Source: Bosea vestrisii (GTDB taxonomy: Bacteria > Pseudomonadota > Alphaproteobacteria > Rhizobiales > Beijerinckiaceae). From it: DNA of 64,000 bases. Numbering within the stretch: position 1 is the first letter of the stretch; each line of letters opens with the position of its first letter. The stretch is from the NCBI RefSeq assembly GCF_030144325.1, contig NZ_CP126307.1, forward strand, positions 2,170,001-2,234,000, written 5' to 3'. Below are positions 16,100 through 25,253 of the stretch, piece after piece. The notes beneath the pieces are model-generated. The model saw nothing but the letters and a program-made list of their open reading frames with translations. It had not been told where the DNA came from and searched no databases. The position numbers and the translations under genes were made by a program.

Positions 16100-17194
16100 A
16101 TGAAGAAGTATCTGGACTATCTCTGGCCGCTCATCGGCCTCGTCGCGGTCATCTGGTCAGTCGACCTGCTCTGGGACAAGCTCAAGGCCGAGGCCTTGAC
16201 CAATGAGGCGCTCGCAACCCAGCTCGAGCAGGCCGGTCTCTGGGACTCGGTCAGGATTGTCGCCACCGGCATCGGCCAGAAGATCGCGGTCATTCCGCCC
16301 GCCGCCTTCTTCCATGCCGGGCTCGCGACGCTCGTCGCCTATGCCGCGCTCGCCTGGTACGACCGGATCGCGCTGCTGCATCTGCACCGCGAGAAGGGCA
16401 TTTCCTGGGCCTATATCTCACTTTGCTCCTTCGTCACCTATGCGCTCTCGCATAATATCGGCGCTTCGGTCTTTTCGGGCGGCATGGTGCGCTATCGCGC
16501 CTATCACGCGAAGGGCCTGAGCGGGCCTGAGATCGCGGTGCTCGTGGCGCTCTGCTCCTTCACCTTCGCCTTCGGCACCATCCTGCTGATGGGATTGGTG
16601 CTCATTGGCGAACCCCAGATCCTGCGACCGCTGCACCGGCTTTCCGACTGGTTCGGCATCGGCGACAAGCAGGCGCGCCTGATCGGCTTCGGCCTGCTCG
16701 CCTTCTGCGTGCTCTATACGGTCGGCTCCTGGCTGCGCTTCAAGCCGCTGAAGATCGGCTCGTTCGAGCTGGTCTATCCGCGCCTGCCGATCGTCGCCCG
16801 GCAGTATTTTGCCGCCCCGCTGGAGCTGATGGGCGCTGCTGGCATCATCTATTTCGCCCTGCCGGAGCAGGGCAATCCCGGCTTCTTCATCGTGCTCGGC
16901 GCCTTCCTGATCTCGTTCTCGGCTGGTTTGCTCAGCCAGGTTCCGGGCGGGGTCGGCGTGATGGAGGCGGTCTTCCTCGCGGTGATGCCGGGCGTGCCGG
17001 CCCCCGCCGTCTTTGCAGCATTGCTGGTCTGGCGGATGTTCTACCTGATCATTCCGCTGGTCGTGTCGCTGCCGATCGTGCTTGGCTTCGAGCGGGCGCA
17101 GCTGCGCAAGGCGCTGGCACACGAGACGCAGGTGAAGGCTCAGGAGCAGGCGGCCGCCAAGGCCGCGGCGCTCGACCTCGAACAGCCACGCTAG
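16100..17194 (+). CDS. YbhN/LPG-synthase-type integral membrane protein
   Basis: 364 residues from the ATG at 16100 (MKKYLDYLWPLIGL). About eight membrane segments of the lysylphosphatidylglycerol synthase transmembrane (UPF0104) type, with the family segment SHNIGASVFSGGMVRYRAY and the motif LSQVPGGVGVMEAVF near the end. There is no aminoacyl-transferase domain, so this is the membrane (flippase-like) part only. It ends 4 bases inside the convergent EamA gene. Substrate unknown. Confidence 0.82.
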   Translation: MKKYLDYLWPLIGLVAVIWSVDLLWDKLKAEALTNEALATQLEQAGLWDSVRIVATGIGQKIAVIPPAAFFHAGLATLVAYAALAWYDRIALLHLHREKGISWAYISLCSFVTYALSHNIGASVFSGGMVRYRAYHAKGLSGPEIAVLVALCSFTFAFGTILLMGLVLIGEPQILRPLHRLSDWFGIGDKQARLIGFGLLAFCVLYTVGSWLRFKPLKIGSFELVYPRLPIVARQYFAAPLELMGAAGIIYFALPEQGNPGFFIVLGAFLISFSAGLLSQVPGGVGVMEAVFLAVMPGVPAPAVFAALLVWRMFYLIIPLVVSLPIVLGFERAQLRKALAHETQVKAQEQAAAKAAALDLEQPR

Positions 17195-18078
17195 CGCTTG
17201 AGCGCGATCGCCGCCGCACCGAACATCAGGAGACTGCCGATCGCCTCGGCCGGGCCGAATGGCTCGCCGAGCGCGAACACGCCGGCCGCGACCGCGACAG
17301 CTGGGCTGATGAAGGCGTAGAGCCCCGCCCGGAAGGCGCCCCAGTCACGTACCAGCCGCAGATAGATCGTGAAGCCGATCAGCGAGCCGCCGATCACGAG
17401 CACCGCCAGCGCGGGCAGTGTCGGCCAGGACAGCAGCGCGGTGAAGTGCGCCGGTGTGACGGTCTCCAGCATGGCCGACATCAGGCAGAGCCCGAAGCCG
17501 CCGATCAGCGTCTGCCAGCCAGCCAGCGTCAGCGTCGGAATCCGGCCCATCACCGGCCGCGACCAGACCGCGCCGAAGCAGTAGAGCAGCGTCCCGGCCG
17601 CGACCGCCGCCAGCCCCCAGAGCTCGAGCGGTCCGCCCTTGGCTGCCGCCAGCCCGCCCAACGCCCGCGTCGAGAACAGGAAGCCGAGGCCGACCGCGCC
17701 GAGGCCGATCGCTGCAAGCTTGCGCCCGCCGATCGTGTGCCCTTCGATCAGGCGGCTGGCGATGATGGTGAAGATCGGGATGGTGGCGAAGTTGACGATC
17801 GCCGCGAGCCCGGTCGGCGCCTGGGCCGTGCCCCAGAACAGCAGGGTGTAATTGCCGGTGTTCAACAGGAGCGCGGTCATGATGACGCGCGGCCAGGCCT
17901 CGCTTGGCACCCGCAGCACGTCGCGGCCGGCCCAGGCCAGCATCAGCGCGCCGGCGATGACAAAGCGCGAAGCGGCGAGGAAGACCGGCGGCACATGCTG
18001 TGAGCCGACCTTGATCGGCAGCCAGGTCAGGCCCCAGACAAGGCACATCAGCGCGAAGTAGGCGGCGTTGCGGGACAT
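17191..18078 (-). CDS. EamA/DMT-family transporter
   Basis: 295 residues with ten hydrophobic segments in two EamA repeats of about 140 residues. The first has the family opening ALMCLVWGLTWLPIKVG and the second ends in EPFGPAEAIGSLLMFGAAAI. Members export amino acids, purines or other small metabolites; the substrate is not predictable here. The XRE-cupin regulator at 18211 is divergent and could control it. Confidence 0.88.
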   Translation of the reverse strand: MSRNAAYFALMCLVWGLTWLPIKVGSQHVPPVFLAASRFVIAGALMLAWAGRDVLRVPSEAWPRVIMTALLLNTGNYTLLFWGTAQAPTGLAAIVNFATIPIFTIIASRLIEGHTIGGRKLAAIGLGAVGLGFLFSTRALGGLAAAKGGPLELWGLAAVAAGTLLYCFGAVWSRPVMGRIPTLTLAGWQTLIGGFGLCLMSAMLETVTPAHFTALLSWPTLPALAVLVIGGSLIGFTIYLRLVRDWGAFRAGLYAFISPAVAVAAGVFALGEPFGPAEAIGSLLMFGAAAIALKR

Positions 18079-18210
18079 GGGCTGCGCTTACCAAGAAAGA
18101 TGCTACGGGGCCGATGTCGACCGGGCATGCAGCCATGGTGACGACACAAGGTGCCTGCCCGCCATCTGGCCAACGCCCTTGCAGCGCTCTATTATAAGAG
18201 AATCAAGGGT

Positions 18211-18771
18211 ATGATGATGGACGATCTCGCGTCAAGATTGGCGGAACGGTTGCGCGGCGAGCGTGAGGCGCGGGGCTGGAGCCTGAACGATCTTGCCGAG
18301 CGCTCCGGCGTTTCGCGCGCCATGATCAGCCGGATCGAGCGAGGCGAGGCGAGCCCGACCGCGGTGTTGCTCGGCCGACTCTCGGGCGCCTTCGGCCTGA
18401 CTCTGTCGAACCTGCTCGCGCGGATCGAGAATGCCGGCGAGCGCGTCCGCCGCGCCACGCAGCAGCCGCTCTGGCGCGACCCCGAGACCGGCTTCGTCCG
18501 CCGCGCCATATCGCCGGCCGGCAATGGCGATCTGGAGCTCGTCGCCGGCGAATTGCCGCCCGGAGCGGCGATCGCTTATCCCGCCAGCTCCTACGCCTTC
18601 ATCCGCCAGCAGATCTGGATGCAGTCGGGCCAACTCGACTTCGACGAGGGCGGCATCGTCACCCGGCTCGGGCCCGGCGACTGCATGGAGCTCGGACCGC
18701 CAGCCGATTGCCGCTTCAGCAATCCCGGCAGCGAGCCGGCGCGCTACCTGGTCGTCGTGAGCAGGCGCTGA
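18211..18771 (+). CDS. XRE-family regulator with cupin domain
   Basis: 186 residues from the ATG at 18211 (three consecutive ATG codons; AAGGG precedes). Helix-turn-helix at about residues 5-60 (GWSLNDLAERSGVSRAMISRIE) and a C-terminal cupin of about 75 residues with PGDCMELGPPADCRF, where a small ligand would bind. This PuuR-like layout typically regulates a neighbouring transporter or catabolic gene, here the divergent EamA exporter. Confidence 0.85.
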   Translation: MMMDDLASRLAERLRGEREARGWSLNDLAERSGVSRAMISRIERGEASPTAVLLGRLSGAFGLTLSNLLARIENAGERVRRATQQPLWRDPETGFVRRAISPAGNGDLELVAGELPPGAAIAYPASSYAFIRQQIWMQSGQLDFDEGGIVTRLGPGDCMELGPPADCRFSNPGSEPARYLVVVSRR

Positions 18772-18777
18772 GCGCCG

Positions 18778-20901
18778 TCAGACGCTCCCCACCGTCCTGA
18801 GCTTGGCCCGCGGGTGGATCTCGCTCTGCGAGAGCACCGGCGTCTCGCGACGGAAGCGTTCGATGATCTGGCGCACGAAGGGCCGCGCCATGCCGGAGGT
18901 CACCAGCGACGGCATCTCGCCGAGACGCGCCGCATCCTCGAACTTCTCGCGGACCTGATGGACAAAATCCTGCAGACGCGAGGGCTGCATGGCCAGATGC
19001 CGGTCCTCGCCCTGGCCGACGATCGATTCGGCGAAGACGCTCTCCCAGGCCGGCGACATGGTGATGATCGGCAATTGCCCATGCTGGTTGGAGAACTGCG
19101 CGCAGATCTGGCGGGCAAGGCGGACGCGGACATGCTCGGCGATGTCGCGCGGGTTCTTGATGGCGCCCGCGACCTCGGCGATGCCCTCGACGATCGTGCC
19201 GAGATCGCGGATCGAGATGCGCTCGGAGAGCAGCAATTGCAGCACCCGCTGGATGCCGGTGGTCGAGATCTGGTTCGGCACGATCTCCTTGACCAGGTCG
19301 GCATGGTCCTTGGGCAGTTCGCGCAGGAGCTTCTGCACCTCGCCATGCGAGAGCAGCTCCGGCATGTGCGACTTCAACACCTCGGTGAGATGGGTCGAGA
19401 TCACGGTCGCAGCATCGACCACGGTGTAGCCGCGCAATTGCGCCTCGTCCTGCAGCGCCCCGTCGATCCAGGTCGCCGGCAGGCCGAAGGTCGGCTCGAG
19501 CACGTTGTGACCGGGCAACGTCACGCTGCCGCCCATCGGATCCATCGCCATGTACTGGCCGGGATAGACCATGCCGTGACCGGCATCGATCTCCTTGATC
19601 TTGATGAAGTAGTGGTTTGCCTCGAGCTGGACGTTGTCGACGATACGCACCGCCGGCATGACGAAGCCGAGTTCGGCGGCGAGCTGACGCCGCAGCGCCC
19701 GGACCTGATCGGTCAGCCGGTCGGCGCCACCAGGCGCGTTGACCAGCGGCAGCAGGCCGTAGCCGATCTCGATCTTGAGCTCGTCAAGCTTGAGCAGGTC
19801 GTTGAGCGTCTCTTCCTTCGGCGTGCCATCGGGCGCGAGCGGCGAGGCCGCCTGCGCCTGCACGGCGGCTTCCGTCTCGCGCGCCTTGGCGAGCCGGCCG
19901 AAATGGCGCGCCAGCCAGCCCGAGCCGGCGGCGAGGACCAGGAAGGGCAGCATCGGGATACCCGGCAGGACCGCGATCAGCAGCATCACCGCCGCCGACA
20001 TGCCGAGAGCCTTGGGGTAGCCCGAGAGCTGCTTGCCGAGCGCCTTGTCGGCGGCGCCGCGCACGCCCGATTTCGAGACGAGCAGGCCCGCCGCGGTCGA
20101 GACGATCAGCGCCGGGATCTGGCTGACGAGGCCGTCGCCGACGGTCAGCAGGGTGTAGCTGTGCGCCGCCGCGCCGAAGCTCATACCCTGCTGCGCCACA
20201 CCGATGATGATGCCGCCGATCACGTTGATGAAGGTGATCAGCAGGCCCGCGATCGCGTCGCCGCGCACGAATTTCGAGGCGCCGTCCATCGAACCGAAGA
20301 AATTAGCCTCGTCCTCCAGCGCCTTGCGGCGGGCCTTGGCGACGTCCTGGTCGATCAGCCCGGCCGAAAGGTCGGCGTCGATCGCCATCTGCTTGCCCGG
20401 CAAGGCGTCGAGGGCAAAGCGTGCCGCGACCTCGGCGATACGGCCCGAGCCCTTGGTGATAACGACGAAGTTGACGATGATCAGGATGGTGAAGACGATC
20501 ACCCCGATCACGAAATTGCCGCTCATCACGAAATTGCCGAAGGCCTCGATGACGTGGCCGGCGGCGGCGGTGCCCTCATGGCCGTGGGCGAGGATGAGGC
20601 GCGTCGAGGCGAGGTTCAGCGCCAGCCTCAGCATCGTCACGATCAGCAGCACCGTCGGGAAGGCGGAGAACTCCAGCGGCTCCTCGATGAACAGCGCCGT
20701 CATCAGGACGAGCACCGAGAGGATGATCGAAAGCGCCAGCAGCATGTCGAGCAGCATCGCCGGCAGTGGGAAGATCAGCACCACGAGGATGCCCATCACG
20801 CCGATGGCGAGGAACAGGTCCGGCCGGTTGAGCAGCGCGCCCATCTGGCCGCGCGTCGGCATCTGCATGCCCCCGCCGCTGCCTGCCGTCACATCGCTCA
20901 T
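18778..20901 (-). CDS. flhA: FlhA, flagellar type III export gate protein
   Basis: 707 residues, normal for FlhA. The N-terminal half has about eight membrane segments and the FHIPEP-family core (ALDALPGKQMAIDADLSAG, DGASKFVRGDAIAGL). The C-terminal half is the cytosolic ring that docks export chaperones. It is separated from the rest of the flagellar genes by a 2.6-kb plus-strand block. A TTAACC half-site, the CtrA core, lies in the upstream region near 20982. Confidence 0.95.
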   Translation of the reverse strand: MSDVTAGSGGGMQMPTRGQMGALLNRPDLFLAIGVMGILVVLIFPLPAMLLDMLLALSIILSVLVLMTALFIEEPLEFSAFPTVLLIVTMLRLALNLASTRLILAHGHEGTAAAGHVIEAFGNFVMSGNFVIGVIVFTILIIVNFVVITKGSGRIAEVAARFALDALPGKQMAIDADLSAGLIDQDVAKARRKALEDEANFFGSMDGASKFVRGDAIAGLLITFINVIGGIIIGVAQQGMSFGAAAHSYTLLTVGDGLVSQIPALIVSTAAGLLVSKSGVRGAADKALGKQLSGYPKALGMSAAVMLLIAVLPGIPMLPFLVLAAGSGWLARHFGRLAKARETEAAVQAQAASPLAPDGTPKEETLNDLLKLDELKIEIGYGLLPLVNAPGGADRLTDQVRALRRQLAAELGFVMPAVRIVDNVQLEANHYFIKIKEIDAGHGMVYPGQYMAMDPMGGSVTLPGHNVLEPTFGLPATWIDGALQDEAQLRGYTVVDAATVISTHLTEVLKSHMPELLSHGEVQKLLRELPKDHADLVKEIVPNQISTTGIQRVLQLLLSERISIRDLGTIVEGIAEVAGAIKNPRDIAEHVRVRLARQICAQFSNQHGQLPIITMSPAWESVFAESIVGQGEDRHLAMQPSRLQDFVHQVREKFEDAARLGEMPSLVTSGMARPFVRQIIERFRRETPVLSQSEIHPRAKLRTVGSV

Positions 20902-21125
20902 CGACCAGAAGCTCCCACGCGTCGCCCATCCGGACGGCTGTCGTACCCGGCAATTCTTGCCGAGCGCATGGTGAACGAGTGGTTAAGACCCCTCAAAAAA
21001 TCCCGTCTGGAACCTTTCCCTGAACAAGCTGTTATCGATTGGCCGCGTTGTGGCCGCATTCGGCCAGCCAACTCGCACGGGGTCGACGACATCGGCCATC
21101 AAGGCCGAAGCCTTTGGAGGATACC

Positions 21126-21443
21126 TTGGATAGACGTTCATTCATGCTCAGCCTTTTCGGCGGTCTCGCCGCCGCCAGCGTCGGCGGCATGGGCATCGCC
21201 CAGGCCGCGATCGCTGCTCCCGCGGCCCCGCTGCCGAGCCCGGAAGAGCTCGCCCCGGCACTGAAGGCCGGCCTCGACAAGGCTGATGCCGACTTCAGCC
21301 AGGTCGTGGTCCGCGACAGGGTCGTCGTTCGTCGGCCGAGGCCTTACCGCCGCCCCGTCGTCGTGCGCCGTACCGTCGTGGTACGCCGCCCGCGGCCTTA
21401 CCGCCGCCCGGTCGTCGTGCGCCGGCGCGTGATCTACCGCTGA
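21126..21443 (+). CDS. Small Tat-exported Arg/Val/Pro-repeat protein, copy 1
   Basis: 105 residues with a TTG start at 21126, chosen because GGAGG lies 5 bases upstream and the sister gene at 23143 starts at the same codon with ATG. Layout: Tat-like signal (DRRSFMLSLFGGLAAASVGG), a short spacer with PSPEELAPALKAGLDKADADFSQ, then a tail made of a repeated unit VVVRR-PRPYRRP. The tail has almost only Arg, Val, Pro and Tyr and is strongly basic. I do not recognise a known function; it may bind a polyanion such as LPS or capsule in the periplasm. It ends in a strong terminator. Confidence 0.8.
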   Translation: MDRRSFMLSLFGGLAAASVGGMGIAQAAIAAPAAPLPSPEELAPALKAGLDKADADFSQVVVRDRVVVRRPRPYRRPVVVRRTVVVRRPRPYRRPVVVRRRVIYR

Positions 21444-21456
21444 GAGCGAAGCCTAT

Positions 21457-21488
21457 CGACGGGCGGCATCTAGCCGCCCGTCGCTTTT
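21457..21488 (+). terminator. Rho-independent terminator after mini-protein copy 1
   Basis: A perfect 11-bp stem (21457-21467 with 21473-21483) with a 5-base loop is followed by CTTTT. It lies 14 bases after the stop and isolates the gene from the MFS transporter downstream. Confidence 0.8.
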
Positions 21489-21526
21489 GAAGCGGCGCCA
21501 AGACCGCCTGCCGAAGGGACGACCTT

Positions 21527-22957
21527 TTGAACGAAGGACGCGAGAGTTCAGGCGAGATCGTCACCGATATTCCGGCCAGGCTCGACCGCTTGCCCTGGTC
21601 GCGGTTCCACACGCTCGTCGTCGTCGCGCTCGGCATCACCTGGATCCTCGACGGGCTCGAGGTCACCCTCGCCGGCGCCGTGTCTGGCGCCCTCAAGGAA
21701 AGCCCGGTGCTGCGCTTCACCAACACCGAGGTCGGGATGGCGGGCGCCGCCTATCTCGCCGGTGCGGTCCTCGGGGCGGTTTTCTTCGGCTGGCTGACCG
21801 ATCGGCTCGGCCGCAAGAAGCTCTTCACCATCACCGTCCTTGTCTATCTGAGCGCGACTGCCGCGACCGCCTTCTCCTGGAATCTGTGGAGTTTCCTGCT
21901 CTTCCGCTTAGTGACCGGGATGGGCATCGGCGGCGAATACACCGCGATCAATTCGGCGATCCAGGAGCTGGTGCCGGCACGCGTGCGCGGCTGGACCGAC
22001 CTCGTCATCAACGGCTCTTTCTGGGTCGGCGCCGCGATCGGCGGCGTCGCCGCCATCGTCCTGCTCGATCCCAATCTGGTCTCTCCCGACACCGGCTGGC
22101 GCCTCGCCTTCTTCATCGGTGCCGTGCTCGGCCTGATCATCATGATACTCCGACGCTGGATTCCCGAGAGCCCGCGCTGGCTGATGAGCCATGGCCGAAT
22201 CGCCGAAGCCGAGCGGGTCGTTGCCCACATCGAATCCTTCTCACCGCCGCAGCCAGCCGCCAAACTGCCGACGCTCACCCTGCGCCCGCGCTCGCGCACG
22301 CCGATGAGCGAAGTGGCTCACACGCTCTTCGTTACGCATCGGCCACGCACGCTGGTGGCGCTGGCGCTAATGACGTCGCAGGCCTTCTTCTACAATGCCA
22401 TCTTCTTCACCTATGCGTTGATCCTGACCGATTTCTACGCCGTTCCGTCGCAGGCGATCGGCTGGTTCATCCTGCCCTTCGCCGCCGGCAACTTCCTCGG
22501 CCCGCTCCTGCTCGGCAGGCTTTTCGACACGCTCGGCCGGCGCCCCATGATCGCCGGGACCTATATCTTGTCCGGCCTGCTCCTCGCCGGGACCGGCTTC
22601 TTGTTCGCACGCGAGATGGTCAGCGCCAGCCAGCTCACCATCTGCTGGAGCATCGTCTTCTTCTTCGCATCCGCCGCGGCGAGTTCAGCGTATCTGACCG
22701 TGAGCGAGACCTATCCACTCGAGATCAGGGCCCTTGCGATCGCGGTGTTCTATTCGCTCGGCACCGGGCTCGGCGGCGTCGCCGGGCCGTGGCTCTTCGG
22801 CGCGCTGATCGATACCGGCTCGCGGATGAGCGTGCTCGGCGGCTATCTGTTCGGCGCCGTGTTGATGATCGGCGCCGGGCTGATCGCCTGGCGCTTTGCG
22901 GTCAAGGCCGAGCGCCGCTCGCTCGAAGACATCAGCAAGCCGCTGGGAGCGGTCTGA
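21527..22957 (+). CDS. MFS transporter, metabolite:H+ symporter type
   Basis: 476 residues with twelve hydrophobic segments. The start is TTG at 21527 with AAGGGA about 8 bases upstream. Family motifs: GWLTDRLGRKKLF between segments 2 and 3, TGMGIGGEYTAINS, and the matching loop GRLFDTLGRRP in the second half. The closest recognisable kin are sugar and organic-acid symporters of the major facilitator superfamily. It is flanked on both sides by the two sister repeat proteins and opposed to the flagellar genes. Confidence 0.88.
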   Translation: MNEGRESSGEIVTDIPARLDRLPWSRFHTLVVVALGITWILDGLEVTLAGAVSGALKESPVLRFTNTEVGMAGAAYLAGAVLGAVFFGWLTDRLGRKKLFTITVLVYLSATAATAFSWNLWSFLLFRLVTGMGIGGEYTAINSAIQELVPARVRGWTDLVINGSFWVGAAIGGVAAIVLLDPNLVSPDTGWRLAFFIGAVLGLIIMILRRWIPESPRWLMSHGRIAEAERVVAHIESFSPPQPAAKLPTLTLRPRSRTPMSEVAHTLFVTHRPRTLVALALMTSQAFFYNAIFFTYALILTDFYAVPSQAIGWFILPFAAGNFLGPLLLGRLFDTLGRRPMIAGTYILSGLLLAGTGFLFAREMVSASQLTICWSIVFFFASAAASSAYLTVSETYPLEIRALAIAVFYSLGTGLGGVAGPWLFGALIDTGSRMSVLGGYLFGAVLMIGAGLIAWRFAVKAERRSLEDISKPLGAV

Positions 22958-23142
22958 GAATGAGGCGGACATCGGCGAAGCGATTGCGCCTCAGACCGTC
23001 GCAACAAGCTAACGGCCGGTATCCCGCGCCGTCGGCCCTTTGTAACCATCATCACAACGCCAGCGTGACGATCGGTCAAAAAGGGGAATAGAGTGGCCTC
23101 GTGGGAACGCGGCGCCCGGATCGAACCAACTGGAGGCATGAC

Positions 23143-23427
23143 ATGGATAGACGTTCATTCGTAATGGCGCTCTTTGGCGGTCTCGCCGCTGCCAGCGTCG
23201 GCGGCATCGCCGCCTCTGAAGCTGCACAGCCCAAGCTCGCCCCGCTCCCGGCCAAGAAGCCGGAAGAGCTGCCGGAGGAACTGAAGGAGGGCCTCGATAA
23301 GACCGATGCCGACTTCAGCCAGTATTATTATTATCGCCGGCCGCGCTATTATCGGCGTCACTATTACCGCCCGCGCTACTATTACCGCCCGCGGCGCTCT
23401 TATTACCGTCGCCGCTACTACTACTGA
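23143..23427 (+). CDS. Small Tat-exported Tyr/Arg-repeat protein, copy 2
   Basis: 94 residues, ATG at 23143 with GGAGG 6 bases upstream. The first 17 bases after the start position match copy 1 exactly, and so does the layout: DRRSFVMALFGGLAAASVGG signal, charged spacer ending in KTDADFSQ, then a repeat tail. Here the tail is nearly pure Tyr and Arg (units such as YYRPRYYYRPRR), against Val and Arg in copy 1. The tails have diverged in the hydrophobic residue but kept the arginines, so they look selected. Function unknown. Confidence 0.82.
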   Translation: MDRRSFVMALFGGLAAASVGGIAASEAAQPKLAPLPAKKPEELPEELKEGLDKTDADFSQYYYYRRPRYYRRHYYRPRYYYRPRRSYYRRRYYY

Positions 23428-23439
23428 GCGGCCGGGACC

Positions 23440-23467
23440 GGGCCGGGGCAGAAGCCCCGGCCCGTTT
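23440..23467 (+). terminator. Bidirectional terminator between mini-protein copy 2 and flbD
   Basis: A perfect 10-bp GC stem (23440-23449 with 23454-23463) has an AGAA loop and is followed by GTTTCAATTT. It sits between two convergent genes and can serve both. Confidence 0.75.
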
Positions 23468-23482
23468 CAATTTCGGGGCCGT

Positions 23483-24847
23483 TCAAAGAGAGTTTGTCCG
23501 CGCCTGCCCCGGCTCGGCCACCGGAACGCCGTCTGCAACGTATTCGCTGAGCTTGTTGCGCAGCGTCCGGATCGAGATGCCCAATATCTTGGCGGCATGG
23601 GTCCGGTTGCCGAGGCAATGATCGAGCGTATCGAGGATGAGATCGCGCTCGACATCGGCGACCGTGCGCCCGACAAGGCCGCGCGTAACCGCTTCGGCGG
23701 TCTGCGCCGCCCGCGTCGCGACATCGCGCCCACTGGCCGGACCGAGCGTCTCGCCCTCGGGCGTCAGCATCGCCTCGGTACCGATCTCGACGCCCTGCGC
23801 CAGCAGAACGGCGCGGTGCACGGTGTTCTCGAGTTCACGGACATTGCCGCGCCAGCCATTGCCGAGCAGGAGCTTGCGCGCGTCGGCCGCGATCGGGCGC
23901 AGCGGCAACCCGTTCAGCTCGGCGTATTTCTTGGCGAAATGGTCGGCGAGCGCCAGGATGTCGCCCGGCCGCTCGCGCAGCGCCGGCAGGCGCAGGTGCA
24001 CGACGTTCAGCCGGTAGAACAGATCCTCGCGGAAGGAGCCCTCGCGCACGGCATCGCCGAGATTGCGATTCGAGGTCGCGATGATGCGCAGGTCGACCTT
24101 GACGGCTTGCGAGCCGCCGACCCGATCGATCATTCGCTCCTGCAGCGCCCGCAAGAGCTTGGCCTGCAGGCGCACATCCATCTCGGAAATTTCATCGAGC
24201 AGCAACGTGCCGCCATTCGCCTCCTCGAACTTGCCGATCCGCCGTGCGATCGCGCCGGTGAAGGCGCCCTTCTCATGGCCGAACAACTCCGATTCGAGCA
24301 GGTTGTCGGGAATTGCCGCGCAGTTCACCGCGACGAAGGGCTTGTCCTTGCGCAGTGACTTCTGGTGCAGATGCTGTGCGATCATCTCCTTGCCGGTGCC
24401 GCTCTCGCCGGTGACCAGGATCGGCGCATCGGAGCGCGCGATCTGGTTGGCGAGCTGGACGACGCGCTCCATCGCGGGATCGCGCCAGATCAGGCTCGCC
24501 TTGTCGCCCGTGACTGCGGCGAGCACGGCCGCGATCAACTCCGGATCGGGCGGCAGCGGCACGTATTCGCGCGCGCCGGCCTGGATCGCGGCGACGGCGG
24601 CGCGGGCATCGGTCGAGGTGCCGCAGGCGACGAGCGGGGTGCGGATGCGCTCGGCATCGAGCGCCGCGACCAGCTTGGCGATCGGCTGCTCGACATCGAC
24701 CATCAAGAGGTCGCCGCCCTTGGTGCGCAGCACGGCCAGCGCCTGCTCGATGCTCTCGGCATGGGTGACGGCGGCGCCCTGCGCGACCGCGATTTTCGCG
24801 GCGGTGATGAGCTGGCCCTTGAGGCTGCCGACGATGATGAGGCGCAT
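23483..24847 (-). CDS. flbD: FlbD-type sigma-54 activator of flagellar genes
   Basis: 454 residues: a degenerate receiver-like domain (1-115), an AAA+ domain with Walker A GESGTGKE at 147-154 and the sigma-54 loop GAFTGA at 194-199, and a C-terminal Fis-type DNA-binding domain (NRTHAAKILGISIRTLRNKL). FlbD activates late flagellar operons with sigma-54 in Caulobacter and relatives, and it lacks a clear phosphorylation site as here. Last gene of the fliF-fliG-fliH-fliN-flbD unit; overlap and gaps are small. Confidence 0.9.
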   Translation of the reverse strand: MRLIIVGSLKGQLITAAKIAVAQGAAVTHAESIEQALAVLRTKGGDLLMVDVEQPIAKLVAALDAERIRTPLVACGTSTDARAAVAAIQAGAREYVPLPPDPELIAAVLAAVTGDKASLIWRDPAMERVVQLANQIARSDAPILVTGESGTGKEMIAQHLHQKSLRKDKPFVAVNCAAIPDNLLESELFGHEKGAFTGAIARRIGKFEEANGGTLLLDEISEMDVRLQAKLLRALQERMIDRVGGSQAVKVDLRIIATSNRNLGDAVREGSFREDLFYRLNVVHLRLPALRERPGDILALADHFAKKYAELNGLPLRPIAADARKLLLGNGWRGNVRELENTVHRAVLLAQGVEIGTEAMLTPEGETLGPASGRDVATRAAQTAEAVTRGLVGRTVADVERDLILDTLDHCLGNRTHAAKILGISIRTLRNKLSEYVADGVPVAEPGQARTNSL

Positions 24848-24891
24848 GACTCAGGCCTTCCTTGAAAGATGCATTCGCTCCGACCGGCTCG

Positions 24892-25248
24892 TCACCGGTC
24901 GGTCTTGATGATTTCCGTCATGGTGACGCCGAGGCGCTCCTCGACCACGACGACCTCGCCGCGCGCCACCAGGCGCTCGTTGACGAAGATGTCGATCGCC
25001 TCACCGACACGCCGGTCGAGCTCGAGCACGGTGCCGGGCGTGACGCGCAGGAGATCGCCGACCGCGATCCGCGACGAGCCCAGCACGGCGGAGACCGTGA
25101 CCGGCACGTCGAAGACCTGCTCGAGATCCTCCGCCGTCTTGACCGGGACCGGCCCGGAGCGCGCGATCGAGTCGCCCCCGGCATTATGGTCGAAGGAGAG
25201 GTCGGCCGGATTGAGCGGCGGCAGGTTGAGATCGTTTTCGTTCGGCAT
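24892..25248 (-). CDS. fliN: FliN, flagellar motor switch protein
   Basis: 118 residues from the ATG at 25248. The SpoA domain fills the C-terminal 75 residues (VPVTVSAVLGSSRIAVGDLL, then VFVNERLVARGEVVVVEERLGVRMTEI-like ending). FliN forms the lower C-ring of the motor and binds FliH during export. It follows fliH by 5 bases. A longer reading frame upstream runs into fliH and is not family sequence. Confidence 0.92.
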   Translation of the reverse strand: MPNENDLNLPPLNPADLSFDHNAGGDSIARSGPVPVKTAEDLEQVFDVPVTVSAVLGSSRIAVGDLLRVTPGTVLELDRRVGEAIDIFVNERLVARGEVVVVEERLGVTMTEIIKTDR

Positions 25249-25253
25249 CTTGC

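Noticed and set aside
18814..21264. 816-codon plus-strand frame opposite flhA
   Set aside because: Antisense of flhA with the same shadow composition and no recognisable domain.
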